A stretch of DNA of 64,000 nucleotides from Streptomyces sp. NBC_00223 (lineage in GTDB: Bacteria > Actinomycetota > Actinomycetes > Streptomycetales > Streptomycetaceae): assembly GCF_036199905.1 (NCBI RefSeq), contig NZ_CP108109.1, forward strand, positions 7,780,001 through 7,844,000, in the 5' to 3' direction. This document shows positions 25,711 to 34,440 of this stretch, piece after piece. The notes beneath the pieces were generated by a model. That model was not told where the DNA came from, made no database searches, and saw nothing but the letters and a program-made list of their open reading frames with translations. Each line of letters starts with the position of its first letter. Positions within the stretch are counted from its first letter, which is position 1. The position numbers and the translations under genes were made by a program.

Positions 25711-26253
25711 TTACGACAGTCCGTAGGCCGCTGCCCGCAGCCGGGCGAACTCCTCGGCCAGCGCGACCGGCGACCAGTGCGCGTTGAGCCCGCTGGGGCT
25801 CGGCAGCGCCCAGATCCGGGTGTCGCCTATGCGCCGCTCCTGCGGGCCGACCCGCGCGTCCTTCTCCGCGAAGGCGACCCGGTACGCGGTCACGCCCAGC
25901 ACCGCCAGCCACCCCGGCCGGTACGTCTCGACCGTGGCGGTCAGTCTCCGACCACCGGCGATCAGCTCGTCCCGGCTCAGTTCGTCGGCGCGCGCGGTCG
26001 CCCGCGGGGCGACATTGGTGATACCGAGCCCGAGGGTCAGCATCTCGCGCTGCTCGGAGGGCGCGAAGCGGCGCGGAGTGAAGCCGGAGGCGTGCAGCGC
26101 GGGCCAGAACCTGTTGCCCGGCCGGGCGAAGTGGTGCCCGGTCGCGGCCGACATCAGCCCCGGGTTGATCCCGCAGAAGAGCACCCGCAGCCCGCCGGCG
26201 ACGATGTCCTCCAGCGTCCGGTCGCGGGCCGCCGTCAGCTCCTCGGGGGTCAG
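25711..26253 (-). CDS. mug: G/U mismatch-specific uracil-DNA glycosylase (Mug/TDG)
   Basis: A 180-residue Mug/TDG family enzyme that removes uracil or thymine opposite guanine. The catalytic motif is FCGINPGL (residues 26-33), followed by ATGHHFARPGNRFWPAL, and the late PSPSGLNAHW loop matches the family insertion loop. The conserved N-terminal helix LTPEELTAARDRTLEDIV is encoded upstream of the first ATG/GTG/TTG (GTG 26184). The only start that includes it is CTG 26253, which overlaps the purB stop as CTGA. I therefore give CTG 26253, with GTG 26184 as the conservative alternative. It follows purB in an operon. Confidence 0.85.
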   Translation of the reverse strand: MTPEELTAARDRTLEDIVAGGLRVLFCGINPGLMSAATGHHFARPGNRFWPALHASGFTPRRFAPSEQREMLTLGLGITNVAPRATARADELSRDELIAGGRRLTATVETYRPGWLAVLGVTAYRVAFAEKDARVGPQERRIGDTRIWALPSPSGLNAHWSPVALAEEFARLRAAAYGLS

Positions 26254-27683
26254 AGGATCGCCCCCGGCCGGTACACGGCGGCCGCCGGGTGCGCCTTGAG
26301 CACGTCCTCGACCCGCCGGACGACCTCGGCGACCTGCCCGGCCGCCGCGCCCGTGAACGACAGCCGGTCGGCCATCAGCGCGTCGAGCTGCGTACGGTCC
26401 AGCGGGATGCGGTCGTCCGCGGCCAGCCGGTCCAGCAGCTCGTTGCGCTCGGTGCCCTGCTCGCGCATCGCCAGCGCGGACGCCACCGCGTTCTCCTTGA
26501 TGGCCTCGTGCGCGCTCTCCCGGCCGACGCCCGCCCGGACCGCGCCCATCAGGACCTTGGTCGTGGCCAGGAACGGCAGGTAGCGGTCCAGCTCGCGGGC
26601 GACCACGGCCGGGAAGGCGCCGAACTCGTCCAGCACCGTCAGGAACGTCTCCAGCAGCCCGTCCAGCGCGAAGAACGCGTCAGGCAGCGCGACCCGGCGC
26701 ACCACCGAGCAGGACACGTCGCCCTCGTTCCACTGGTCGCCGGCCAGCTCGCCGGTCATCGAGGCGTAGCCGCGCAGGATCACCATCAGGCCGTTGACCC
26801 GCTCGCAGGAACGGGTGTTCATCTTGTGCGGCATCGCCGAGGAGCCGACCTGGCCCGGCTTGAAGCCCTCGGTGACCAGCTCGTGCCCGGCCATCAGCCG
26901 GATCGTCTTGGCCAGCGACGAGGGCGCGGCGGCCAGCTGCACCAGCGCGGTCACCACGTCGTAGTCCAGCGAGCGCGGGTAGACCTGGCCGACCGAGGTG
27001 AACGCCCGGGAGAAGCCCAGGTGGTCGGCGATCCGGCGCTCCAGGTCGGCGAGCTTGTCGCTGTCGCCGCCGAGCAGGTCGAGCATGTCCTGCGAGGTGC
27101 CGACCGGGCCCTTGACGCCGCGCAGCGGGTAGCGGTCGATCAGCTGCTCGACGCGCTCGAAGGCCACCAGCAGCTCGTCCGCGCCCGTCGCGAAACGCTT
27201 GCCGAGCGTGGTCGCCTGGGCCGCCACATTGTGCGAGCGGCCCGCCATGACCAGCTCCGCGTACTGCGCCGACAGCTGCCCGAGCCGGGCGAGCACCGCG
27301 ACCGTACGGTCCCTGACGAGTTCCAGCGACAGCCGGATCTGGAGCTGCTCGACGTTCTCCGTCACATCGCGGGACGTCATGCCCTTGTGGATCTGCTCGT
27401 GCCCGGCCAGCGCGTTGAACTCCTCGATGCGGGCCTTCACATCGTGCCGCGTGACCTTCTCGCGCTCGGCGATGGAGCCGAGATCGACCTCGTCGAGCAC
27501 CCGCTCGTAGTCGGCGAGCGCCCGCTCGGGCACCTCGATGCCGAGGTCCTGCTGAGCGCGCAGGACGGCGATCCACAGCCGGCGCTCCAGCTTCACCTTC
27601 TGCTCGGGGGACCAGAGGGCGGCTAGCTCCGCGGAGGCGTAGCGGCCGGCGAGGACGTTCGGGATACGCGGCTTGGCTGTCAC
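26250..27683 (-). CDS. purB: Adenylosuccinate lyase
   Basis: A 477-residue enzyme of the fumarase/aspartase superfamily. It acts twice in purine synthesis, releasing fumarate from SAICAR and from adenylosuccinate. The signature GSSAMPHKMN is present with its mobile loop. The early region AGRYASAELAALWSPEQKV and the TSRDVTENVEQLQI and GRSHNVAAQATTLGKRF motifs are typical of the active-site regions. GTG 27683 is preferred over longer starts, which would add Arg-rich sequence. A TAGAAT box (27697-27692) lies 8 nt upstream, so it may be leaderless. Confidence 0.96.
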   Translation of the reverse strand: MTAKPRIPNVLAGRYASAELAALWSPEQKVKLERRLWIAVLRAQQDLGIEVPERALADYERVLDEVDLGSIAEREKVTRHDVKARIEEFNALAGHEQIHKGMTSRDVTENVEQLQIRLSLELVRDRTVAVLARLGQLSAQYAELVMAGRSHNVAAQATTLGKRFATGADELLVAFERVEQLIDRYPLRGVKGPVGTSQDMLDLLGGDSDKLADLERRIADHLGFSRAFTSVGQVYPRSLDYDVVTALVQLAAAPSSLAKTIRLMAGHELVTEGFKPGQVGSSAMPHKMNTRSCERVNGLMVILRGYASMTGELAGDQWNEGDVSCSVVRRVALPDAFFALDGLLETFLTVLDEFGAFPAVVARELDRYLPFLATTKVLMGAVRAGVGRESAHEAIKENAVASALAMREQGTERNELLDRLAADDRIPLDRTQLDALMADRLSFTGAAAGQVAEVVRRVEDVLKAHPAAAVYRPGAIL

Positions 27684-27726
27684 GTGGGGAGATTCTACTG
27701 GTCGCGCCGGGGCGGTACGTCCATGG

Positions 27727-28602
27727 TCAGCCCTCGGACGGGGCCGGGTACGGGGTCGCGGGCGCGTCCTGCGACGGGATGCCGCCCGCGTCCCGCGACG
27801 GCACGGGGATCGGGCCCGGATACGGTACCAACTGCGCGCGTTTGGGCAGGCGGCCGTCACCGGAGGAGCGGCCGGTCAGCCGGCGGCCGATCCACGGCAG
27901 CAGGTGCTGACGGGTGAAGCGCAGATCCGCTCCCCGCCTGGCCGCCCAGCCGGGGAGCACGGGCGGCGGCAGCGGGCGGGTCCAGTCGGACGCGGCGGGC
28001 AGCCCGAGCGCCTGCCACACCGCCTCGGCCACCCGCTCGTGGCCCTCGGCGGTCAGATGCAGCCGGTCGTCTGCCCACATACGCGGGTCGCCGAGCACGT
28101 CGGCGCCGTACAGATCGACCACGACGGCGCCGTGCTCGCGGGCCAACTCGTCGAGGAAGCCGAACAGGTGCTCCATGCGGGGCAGGAAGCGGGTGGCGAC
28201 CGGGCCGCGCCTGGCCGGGCTGCGCATCAGCACCAACTGGCCGCAGGAGGGGGCCAGCCTGCGTACCGCGCTCTCCACCAGCGCGCACACCGCGTCCACG
28301 TCGCACTTGGGCCGCAGCATGTCGTTGAGACCGCCGACCAGGGTGACGAGGTCCGCGCCCATCGCGGCCGCGGCGTCGACCTGGTCGTCGGCGATCTGCC
28401 GGATCAGCTTGCCGCGCACGGCGAGGTTGGCGTACCGGAACGCGTCCGCGTCGGGCCGGGGGAGCGCGGCCAGCCGGTCGGCGAGCAGGTCCGCCCACCC
28501 CCGGTACGAGCCGTCGGGCAGCAGATCGGACATGCCCTCGGTGAAGGAGTCGCCGACGGCGACGAAGCTGGAGTAACTGGAGTAGGTGACAGGCGTCTGC
28601 AT
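27727..28602 (-). CDS. SGNH/GDSL-family hydrolase
   Basis: A 291-residue SGNH-hydrolase. Block I is VAVGDSFTEG with nucleophile S19, block III is GGLNDML, and the Asp/His block V is DDRLHLTAEGHERVA. No signal peptide is seen, so it is probably a cytoplasmic esterase or lipase-like enzyme. The C-terminal 45 residues are Pro-rich and likely disordered. It lies just upstream of purB on the same strand with a 43-nt gap. Confidence 0.9.
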   Translation of the reverse strand: MQTPVTYSSYSSFVAVGDSFTEGMSDLLPDGSYRGWADLLADRLAALPRPDADAFRYANLAVRGKLIRQIADDQVDAAAAMGADLVTLVGGLNDMLRPKCDVDAVCALVESAVRRLAPSCGQLVLMRSPARRGPVATRFLPRMEHLFGFLDELAREHGAVVVDLYGADVLGDPRMWADDRLHLTAEGHERVAEAVWQALGLPAASDWTRPLPPPVLPGWAARRGADLRFTRQHLLPWIGRRLTGRSSGDGRLPKRAQLVPYPGPIPVPSRDAGGIPSQDAPATPYPAPSEG

Positions 28603-28845
28603 GGCGCGGCGATCCTATGCGACCGCTTGGTCGGTACGAAAACGCAAGCGCGCCTCCGCGCACTGCGTCGAGCCCGCGCCTCCCGCGCCTCCCGCGCCGC
28701 TCCGGCGCACCCCGGGCCGGCGCGACCGCGACGTGCGTCCCTCCGTGTCGTCGCGCCCGCGTGCCGAACTCGGGGGCGACCTCGCGTCGCGTTCCGCGCC
28801 GGGGCGGGGGCCGCGTCGAGCCCCCGGCGTGCCACCGCGGAGCGG

Positions 28846-29862
28846 TCACGCGCGGCCGCGGCCGACCAGTTCCTTCAGGACGTCCTCCATGGTGACCAGG
28901 CCCACGCCGAGGCCCTGGTCGTCCACCACCGCCGCCAGATGGGCGCGGCCCGCGCGCATCGCGGTGAGCACGTCGTCCAGCGGGGTGGCCGCGCCGACCC
29001 GCGTGATGTGCCGCAGCGCGGACCGCGGAAAGGCCGCGTCGCGCGGCTCGGCGTCCAGCGCGTCCTTGACGTGCAGATAGCCCAGCACCCGCCCGTCGTC
29101 GTCGGCGACCGGAAAGCGCGAGAACCCCGACCGCGCGCTCAGCGCCTCCAGACCCTCCGCCGTGATGCCCAGCCGCGCCCGTACCACCCGGTCGGCGGGC
29201 AGCACGATCTCGCCGACCGGCCGCCGGCCCAGCTCCAGCGCGTCCCGCAGCCGCTCGGTCGACCGCTCGTCCAGCAGCCCGGCGGCCGCCGCGTCCCCCA
29301 CCATCCGGGCCAGCTCGTCGTCCGAGAAGACCGCCGCCACCTCGGTCCTCGGCTCCACCCGCACCAGCCGCAGCACCGCGTTGGCCAGCGCGTTGATCCC
29401 GCCGATCAGCGGCCCCAGCGCCCGGGTCAGCGCCACCAGCGGCGGCCCGAGCAGCAGCGCGGCCCGGGGCGGATCGGCCAGCGCGATGTTCTTCGGCACC
29501 ATCTCGCCGAACAGCATGTGCAGGTAGGTGGCCACCACCAGCGCGATCACGAACGAGATCGGATGGACCGCGCCCTGCGGAGCGTGCGCCGTGTGGAAGA
29601 CCGGCTCCAGCAGATGCGCGATGGCCGGCTCCGCGACGATGCCGAGCACCAGCGTGCACGCGGTGATGCCGAGCTGGGCCGCGGCCAGCAGCGGCGAGAT
29701 GTGCTCCAGACCCCACAGCACATGGCGGGCCCGCCCGTCACCGGACTCGGCGGCCGGTTCGATCTGACTGCGCCGCACCGAGATCATCGCGAACTCCGCG
29801 CCGACGAAGAAGGCGTTCACCATCAGGGTGAGCAGGCCGATCAGCAACTGCACGAAGGTCAC
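28846..29862 (-). CDS. CNNM/CBS-domain membrane protein, short form
   Basis: A 338-residue protein with an N-terminal DUF21/CNNM transmembrane domain (about residues 1-190, four hydrophobic segments, GEMVPKNIAL motif) and two CBS domains (about 210-330). It lacks the C-terminal CorC/HlyC domain of its partner. Proteins of this family are linked to Mg2+ or Co2+ transport; older annotations call them haemolysins. Its start GTG overlaps the stop of the upstream gene by 4 nt (GTGA), so the two are coupled and may form a heteromer. Confidence 0.92.
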   Translation of the reverse strand: MTFVQLLIGLLTLMVNAFFVGAEFAMISVRRSQIEPAAESGDGRARHVLWGLEHISPLLAAAQLGITACTLVLGIVAEPAIAHLLEPVFHTAHAPQGAVHPISFVIALVVATYLHMLFGEMVPKNIALADPPRAALLLGPPLVALTRALGPLIGGINALANAVLRLVRVEPRTEVAAVFSDDELARMVGDAAAAGLLDERSTERLRDALELGRRPVGEIVLPADRVVRARLGITAEGLEALSARSGFSRFPVADDDGRVLGYLHVKDALDAEPRDAAFPRSALRHITRVGAATPLDDVLTAMRAGRAHLAAVVDDQGLGVGLVTMEDVLKELVGRGRA

Positions 29863-31196
29863 GGGCCCGGCCTCCCGCCCCCGTCGCCGCGCGGCGGCGA
29901 GATCAGCCGGGCGCGGGCCGCCCGGTGCCGTTCCGCGTCGGTGACCTCGATCCGCCAGCCGTCCAGCTCCAGCGTGTCGCCGTGCTCGGGGATACGGCCC
30001 AGGAGGTGCGCCACCAGACCGGCCAGCGTCTCGTACGGCCCCTCCGGCGCGTGCAGCCCGATCCGCTCCAACTGGTCCTCGGTACGGGTGGCGCCGTCGG
30101 CCTCGTAGATCCGCCGGCCGCTCGGGTCGGTGCGCAGCAGGAGCAGATCGGGCAGCTCCTGCGGGTCGTGCTCGTCGCGGACCTCGCCGACGACCTCCTC
30201 GACGATGTCCTCCAGCGTCACGACCCCGGCCGTACCGCCGTACTCGTCGATCACCACCGCCATCGTCCGGCCGCCGGAGAGCCGGTCGAGCAGCCGGTCC
30301 ACGGTCAGCGACTCCGGGACCAGCAGCGGGTCGCGCAGCAGCTCGGTCACCGGCAGCCGGGGGCGGCGGTCGGCGGGGACGGCCAGTACGTCCTTGATGT
30401 GGACGGTGCCGATGACCGCGTCCAGGCTGTCGCGGTAGACGGGGAAACGGGACAGGCCGGTGGCCCGGGTCACGCTCGCCACGTCCTCCGCCGTCGCCCC
30501 GGCCTCCAGCGCGGTGACCCGGACCCGGGGGGTCATCACGTTCTCGGCGGTCAGCTCGCCGAGATTCAGGGTGCGGACGAACAGCTCGGCGGTGTCCGCC
30601 TCCAGCGTGCCCTCGCGCGCCGAGTGCCGGGCGAGCGCCGCCAGCTCCTGCGGGCCGCGGGCCGAGGCCAGCTCCTCGGCCGGCTCCAGGCCCATACGGC
30701 GCAGCACCCGGTTGGCGGTGTTGTTCAGATGGCGGATCAGCGGCCCGAAGGCGGCGGTGAAGACCCGCTGCGAGGGCGCGACCGCCTTGGCGACCCGCAG
30801 CGGCCGGGAGATCGCCCAGTTCTTCGGGACGAGCTCGCCGATCACCATCAGGGCCAGGGTCGACAGCGCCGTGCCCAGCACCAGGCCCAGCGAGGACGCC
30901 CCGGAGCGCGGCAGACCGGCGGCCCGCAGCGGTCCGCGCAGCAGCTTGCCGATGGACGACTCGGCCAGCATGCCGATGATCAGCCCGGTCGCCGTGATGC
31001 CCAACTGCGCGCCGGACAGCTGCACGGTCAGATTCCGTACGGCGGACAGGGCCGCGGCGGCGCCGCGCTCACCGTCGCGGGCGGCCCGCTCCAGCTCACC
31101 GCGCTCGATCGTGGTCAGCGAGAACTCCGCCGCGACGAACACGCCACAGGCGAAGGTCAGCAGGACGGCCACCACCAGGAGCAGCGTTTCGGTCAT
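29859..31196 (-). CDS. CNNM/CBS/CorC-domain membrane protein (HlyC/CorC family)
   Basis: A 445-residue protein with a DUF21/CNNM membrane domain (about 1-195, GELVPKNWAIS), two CBS domains (about 215-340, including VVIDEYGGTAGVVTLEDIVEEVVGE split across the linker), and a C-terminal CorC_HlyC domain (about 355-435). It probably acts in divalent cation transport. ATG 31196 follows GAGGTG. A longer in-frame extension upstream is low-complexity Arg/Pro-rich and rejected. It is the first gene of a two-gene unit. Confidence 0.93.
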   Translation of the reverse strand: MTETLLLVVAVLLTFACGVFVAAEFSLTTIERGELERAARDGERGAAAALSAVRNLTVQLSGAQLGITATGLIIGMLAESSIGKLLRGPLRAAGLPRSGASSLGLVLGTALSTLALMVIGELVPKNWAISRPLRVAKAVAPSQRVFTAAFGPLIRHLNNTANRVLRRMGLEPAEELASARGPQELAALARHSAREGTLEADTAELFVRTLNLGELTAENVMTPRVRVTALEAGATAEDVASVTRATGLSRFPVYRDSLDAVIGTVHIKDVLAVPADRRPRLPVTELLRDPLLVPESLTVDRLLDRLSGGRTMAVVIDEYGGTAGVVTLEDIVEEVVGEVRDEHDPQELPDLLLLRTDPSGRRIYEADGATRTEDQLERIGLHAPEGPYETLAGLVAHLLGRIPEHGDTLELDGWRIEVTDAERHRAARARLISPPRGDGGGRPGP

Positions 31197-31564
31197 CGGC
31201 ACACCTCGCTCCCATGATCGGCCAGCCACCCGGCCGCCGCACGGCGCGGCGCCGCGTGCCCGCGGGGGCGGGGCTCCGGGGCGTGGGGTCGCGGGACGGC
31301 GGTGGCCGCAGTGCGGTACGGCGCCGGGGCCGCCCGGGCGCGGCGGTCGGGTCGGGCGCGGGGCGCCACTCCGGGCGCGGTAGGGCGCATGCGAGTCGGC
31401 GCGCACCCCTCGGCAACGATCCGCCCAGGCGTGGGGGACACGGCGCCAGGGGCCGTTACGGCGTCGGGGCGGCCGGAAAGCTGCTGGCCCGAGGGTCCCG
31501 GGGCCGGGCCCGTACGGCGCGAGGGCCGTCGAACGTGGCGGGCGGTGGGTCGGGGCCGGGCCGG
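31197..31564. other. Gene-free 368-bp stretch
   Basis: This lies upstream of the CBS/CorC gene and downstream of the GNAT gene, all on the minus strand. It is very GC-rich. I see no supported gene, clear repeat or RNA structure in it; it presumably holds the promoter of the CBS pair. Confidence 0.5.
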
Positions 31565-31987
31565 TCAGGCCAGCGGCTTTGTCCAGCGGCGCCAGCGCTC
31601 TTCGCGGACGTAACCGGTCGCGCGCCACGCGTGGTGTGCCCGCTCGTTCGCGTCCAGGACCATCGCGTCGCCGCGCCGCCCGCCCAGCGCCAGGAAACGT
31701 TCCTCCGCGGCCGCCAGCAGCACCCGCGCCACCCCCTGGCGGCGGGCGTCCGGGTGGACGGCCAGCCGGTAGAGGTGACAGCGCCACCCGTCGAAACCGG
31801 CGATCACCGACCCCATCAGGACGCCGTCGCGCTCGGCGAGCAGCAGGGCCTCGGGGTCCCGCCCGATCAGCCGGGCCACCCCCGCCTCGTCGTCGCTGAT
31901 GCTCGTGCCCTCCGCCGCCACCTGCCAGAACGCGAGCACCGCGGCGGCGTCGGACGGATTCGCGGGCCGTATACGAAGATCACTCAT
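31565..31987 (-). CDS. GNAT family N-acetyltransferase
   Basis: A 140-residue single-domain GNAT protein. It starts with LRIRPANPSDAAAVLAFW. The central strand HLYRLAVHPDARRQGVARVLL carries the acetyl-CoA-binding RRQGVA loop, and LDANERAHHAWRATGY is the typical fourth motif. The acceptor is unknown. ATG 31987 gives the standard length. The gene is divergent from the toxin-antitoxin-like pair. Confidence 0.9.
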   Translation of the reverse strand: MSDLRIRPANPSDAAAVLAFWQVAAEGTSISDDEAGVARLIGRDPEALLLAERDGVLMGSVIAGFDGWRCHLYRLAVHPDARRQGVARVLLAAAEERFLALGGRRGDAMVLDANERAHHAWRATGYVREERWRRWTKPLA

Positions 31988-32062
31988 ACGCGGCAGCCAA
32001 CCACCCCGCGGCGCCTGGCTCAGGGAATTCCGCGATCCGGACGCGGCCCTCGTCACCCACCC

Positions 32063-32092
32063 TTGCCGCTACTAGCGCCACGGCGCTAGCGT
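32063..32092 (+). promoter_or_regulatory. Promoter and operator of the RHH/Fic pair
   Basis: CTAGCGC-CACG-GCGCTAG (32072-32089) is a perfect 7-bp-arm inverted repeat. TTGCCG (32063-32068) and TAGCGT (32087-32092) form a -35/-10 pair at 18-bp spacing. The -10 box ends 6 nt before ATG 32099, so the mRNA is probably leaderless and repressed by the RHH protein. Confidence 0.65.
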
Positions 32093-32098
32093 GGGTGT

Positions 32099-32326
32099 AT
32101 GGCGAAGACCCAGTTGAACGTGCGGGTGGACGAAGCCACCGCCGAGACGGCGCGGGAACGCGCTTCGCAGCGCGGCATCAGTGTGAACCGGTACATCGAG
32201 GAACTCGTCCAGCAGGACGAGGGGGAGAACGGCCGGGCGTTCGTCCAGGCCGCCGCCGACTTCATGAAGCAGTACGAGGCGGTCTTCGAGGAGGAACTCG
32301 ACAACCGGCCGGAAGGTTCGCGTTGA
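32099..32326 (+). CDS. Ribbon-helix-helix antitoxin-like protein
   Basis: A 75-residue protein with an N-terminal RHH DNA-binding motif (TQLNVRVDEATAETARERA, then GISVNRYIEELV) and an acidic helical tail (residues 45-75), as in type II antitoxins that repress their own promoter and cover a toxin with the tail. The stop overlaps the TTG start of the next gene (TTGA). A palindromic operator sits directly upstream. Confidence 0.85.
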   Translation: MAKTQLNVRVDEATAETARERASQRGISVNRYIEELVQQDEGENGRAFVQAAADFMKQYEAVFEEELDNRPEGSR

Positions 32327-32694
32327 CCCTCAGGATCGACCTCGCCTGGCTGCTGATGGTCGCCGAGCACAACACCCCCGGCGACCCGCAGGTGACGGAC
32401 TGGGGCGCACTCGTCGCGGCGGTCAGCCGACACCGGGCGGAGATCTTCGGGCGGCCGGTCTACGCGGACGAGTACGAGCGCGCGGCGGCGCTGATGCAAT
32501 TGTTGGTGCATGTGCCGGCGCTTGAGCGGTCGAACGCGCTGTTCGCGACGGCGGTCGCGTACGCGTATCTCGTCGCCGTGGGGCAGAAGGTGGTGACGAG
32601 TCCGGAGCGGGTGCGGGATTTGGCCCGGCTGGTTCGGGAGGGACGTGCGGACGTCCCCCGCATCGCGGAGGAGCTGCGGGCCTGGACGAAATAG
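32323..32694 (+). CDS. Fic/Doc-like toxin-family protein with degenerate active site
   Basis: A 123-residue protein that fits the Doc/Fic fold by length and by the segment VHVPALERSNALFATAVAYAYL (residues 62-83), which aligns with the HxFx(D/E)GN(K/G)R loop and following helix. The catalytic pattern is not conserved: N71 remains, but the Gly is Ser and the following basic residues are Ala-Leu. H63 is two residues too early for the usual His. It starts at TTG 32323, with GGAAGG 6 nt upstream. Actinobacterial genomes hold many such degenerate pairs; it may not AMPylate or phosphorylate. Confidence 0.78.
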   Translation: MTLRIDLAWLLMVAEHNTPGDPQVTDWGALVAAVSRHRAEIFGRPVYADEYERAAALMQLLVHVPALERSNALFATAVAYAYLVAVGQKVVTSPERVRDLARLVREGRADVPRIAEELRAWTK

Positions 32695-32762
32695 CCCCTC
32701 CGGCCCGGGAGCCGCCCAGCGGGTGCGCGATCTGGCTCCGCGCCGCGCAGACGCCGCCCTCC

Positions 32763-33588
32763 GCGCGGGGTGCGACTCCCGGGCGCGGGCGCGCGGGCAG
32801 CGTCGTCGTCCGCACGCCCCTGCGGGGTGCCCTCCCGGCGGGTGTACGCGGCCGTGGAGCAGGTGCGCGTCCGTGCGGGGTGCGACTCCCGTCGCGGGGG
32901 TTCGCCACCGTGGTCGTCCGTACGTCCGTACGGGGTGCCCTTCCGGCGGGTGTACGCGGCGGTCGGACGGGTGCGCGTCCGTGCGGGGTGTGACTCCCGT
33001 CGCGGGGGTTCGCCACCGTGGTCGTCCGCACGTTCGCGCGGGGTCCGCGCCCGGCGGCGCGGGGGTAAGTCCTGGGCTGGCGCCGGACCGCGGCCGCCCT
33101 CCGGGCGGGGTGCCCTCCCGGCGGGGATACGCGGGGGATGTCCCACGCCAGAAACGCGGCGTGCCGTGCAACCGCACGCTTCCGACCCCGGCTCCACGGT
33201 GACTTTCTTCGTCACCGGAACCCACCACTTTGGCCCCCTGCCCCGACCACGGAGGGCCGCGAGGACCGACCGGCCGGGGCAACGCCTACGCGGCTGTGGA
33301 GCAGGTGCGCGTCCCTGCGGGGTGCGACTCCCGGCGTGGGGGTCGCGGCGTCGTCGTTGTCCGCACGTTCGTGCGGGGTGTCCGTGCTTTGCGGCGCGGG
33401 GCGGCTCCCGCCCTCCCCCAAAGCTTCGCCTGGGGGTACGTACCCCCATCTCGCTGTGCTCTCCCGGGCAACTCGGACTCCGTCCGAAGGTCTTCTTGTG
33501 GGGATGCTGCGCCGTCGGCGGCTGCCGGGCCCCGGGGGCAGGGGCGTGTGGGGTGATGCCGGCTGCAAGCCTTCCCGTGGGGGTGCGG
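32763..33588 (+). repeat. Array A: tandem repeats of about 108 bp, ending in one arm of a 99-bp inverted repeat
   Basis: Units with GCGGGGTGCGACTCCC begin near 32763, 32873 and 32981 (110 and 108 bp apart), and CGGGGTGCCC-TCCGGCGGG recurs at 32824, 32932 and 33107. A further partial unit lies at 33290-33380. The end, 33490-33588, matches 34441-34539 in opposite orientation. No gene is supported in 32695-33606, and the period is not always a multiple of three. The array lies between the convergent Fic-like gene and bioD. Confidence 0.85.
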
Positions 33589-33606
33589 TGCCGTCCGCGG
33601 CTGGCG

Positions 33607-34344
33607 CTAGTAGGTTGGTTGGGGGAGAGGCGGGGTGTAGATCTTGGTGAAGGCGAGGGCGTCCCATTGGCCGCCGAGTTGGGGGGCCAGCCAGTCCGGG
33701 GCGGCGGCGCGGAACTCGGCGGGTGACAGCTTGGCGGCCGCCTGGGGGAGCGCGCCCAGGAGCGGGGCGCCCGCGGCCTGGGGGAGGTCGACGACGTTGC
33801 AGCGTTCGGCCAGGTCGGGGTCGGCGCGCCAACTGCCGATGATCACGCCGAGGCAGTTCAGCCGGCGGGACTTGAGCGCTTCCGCGGTGAGCGCGGTCGC
33901 GTTGAGCGTGCCGAGCCCGGCGGGAGCGACCAGCAGCACCCGGGCGTGCAGCAGCGCGGCCACGTCCGCCAGCGTCGAGCCCTGTTCGTCGTAACGGACC
34001 AGCAGGCCGCCCGCGCCCTCGACGAGCACGACGTCGTGAACGGCCGCGAGTTTCGCCGCCGCCTCCGCGATCTCGCCGGGGGAGATGGTCTCCCGGCCGG
34101 AGCGGCGGGCCGCGGTCGCGGGGGCCAACGGCTCGGGGTAACGGGCCAGTTCGACCGCCGTCACCTCACCCGCGAGCCGCGCAACCTCGGCGGCGTCCCC
34201 GGGCTCGTCCTCGGCCACGCCGGTCTGCGCGGGCTTGAGCACGGCCACGCTCAGCCCCTGCGCCAGCGAAGCCGCGGCGACGGCCGCTGTCGTCACGGTC
34301 TTCCCGACCTCGGTACCCGTCCCGGTGATGACCACGATGGCCAC
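33607..34344 (-). CDS. bioD: Dethiobiotin synthetase
   Basis: A 245-residue ATP-dependent enzyme that forms the ureido ring of dethiobiotin from 7,8-diaminononanoate and CO2. The P-loop is GTGTEVGKT (residues 8-16), followed by KPAQTGV and VEGAGGLLVRY, all diagnostic. GTG 34344 is preceded by GGAG, and a TAAGGT box (34384-34379) offers its own promoter. Longer frames reaching to 34881 run into repeat DNA and are rejected. Unlike the usual bioBAD order, 645 bp of repeats separate it from bioA, so it is probably transcribed alone. Confidence 0.95.
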   Translation of the reverse strand: MAIVVITGTGTEVGKTVTTAAVAAASLAQGLSVAVLKPAQTGVAEDEPGDAAEVARLAGEVTAVELARYPEPLAPATAARRSGRETISPGEIAEAAAKLAAVHDVVLVEGAGGLLVRYDEQGSTLADVAALLHARVLLVAPAGLGTLNATALTAEALKSRRLNCLGVIIGSWRADPDLAERCNVVDLPQAAGAPLLGALPQAAAKLSPAEFRAAAPDWLAPQLGGQWDALAFTKIYTPPLPQPTY

Positions 34345-34440
34345 GTTCCCACTCCATTCCTCGTCCTCCCCCCGCCCGACCTTACGATCCCCCTCGCCGC
34401 GCGCCCACTCTCCCCCGGAGGCCCGCGGCCGCCGAGGGCG

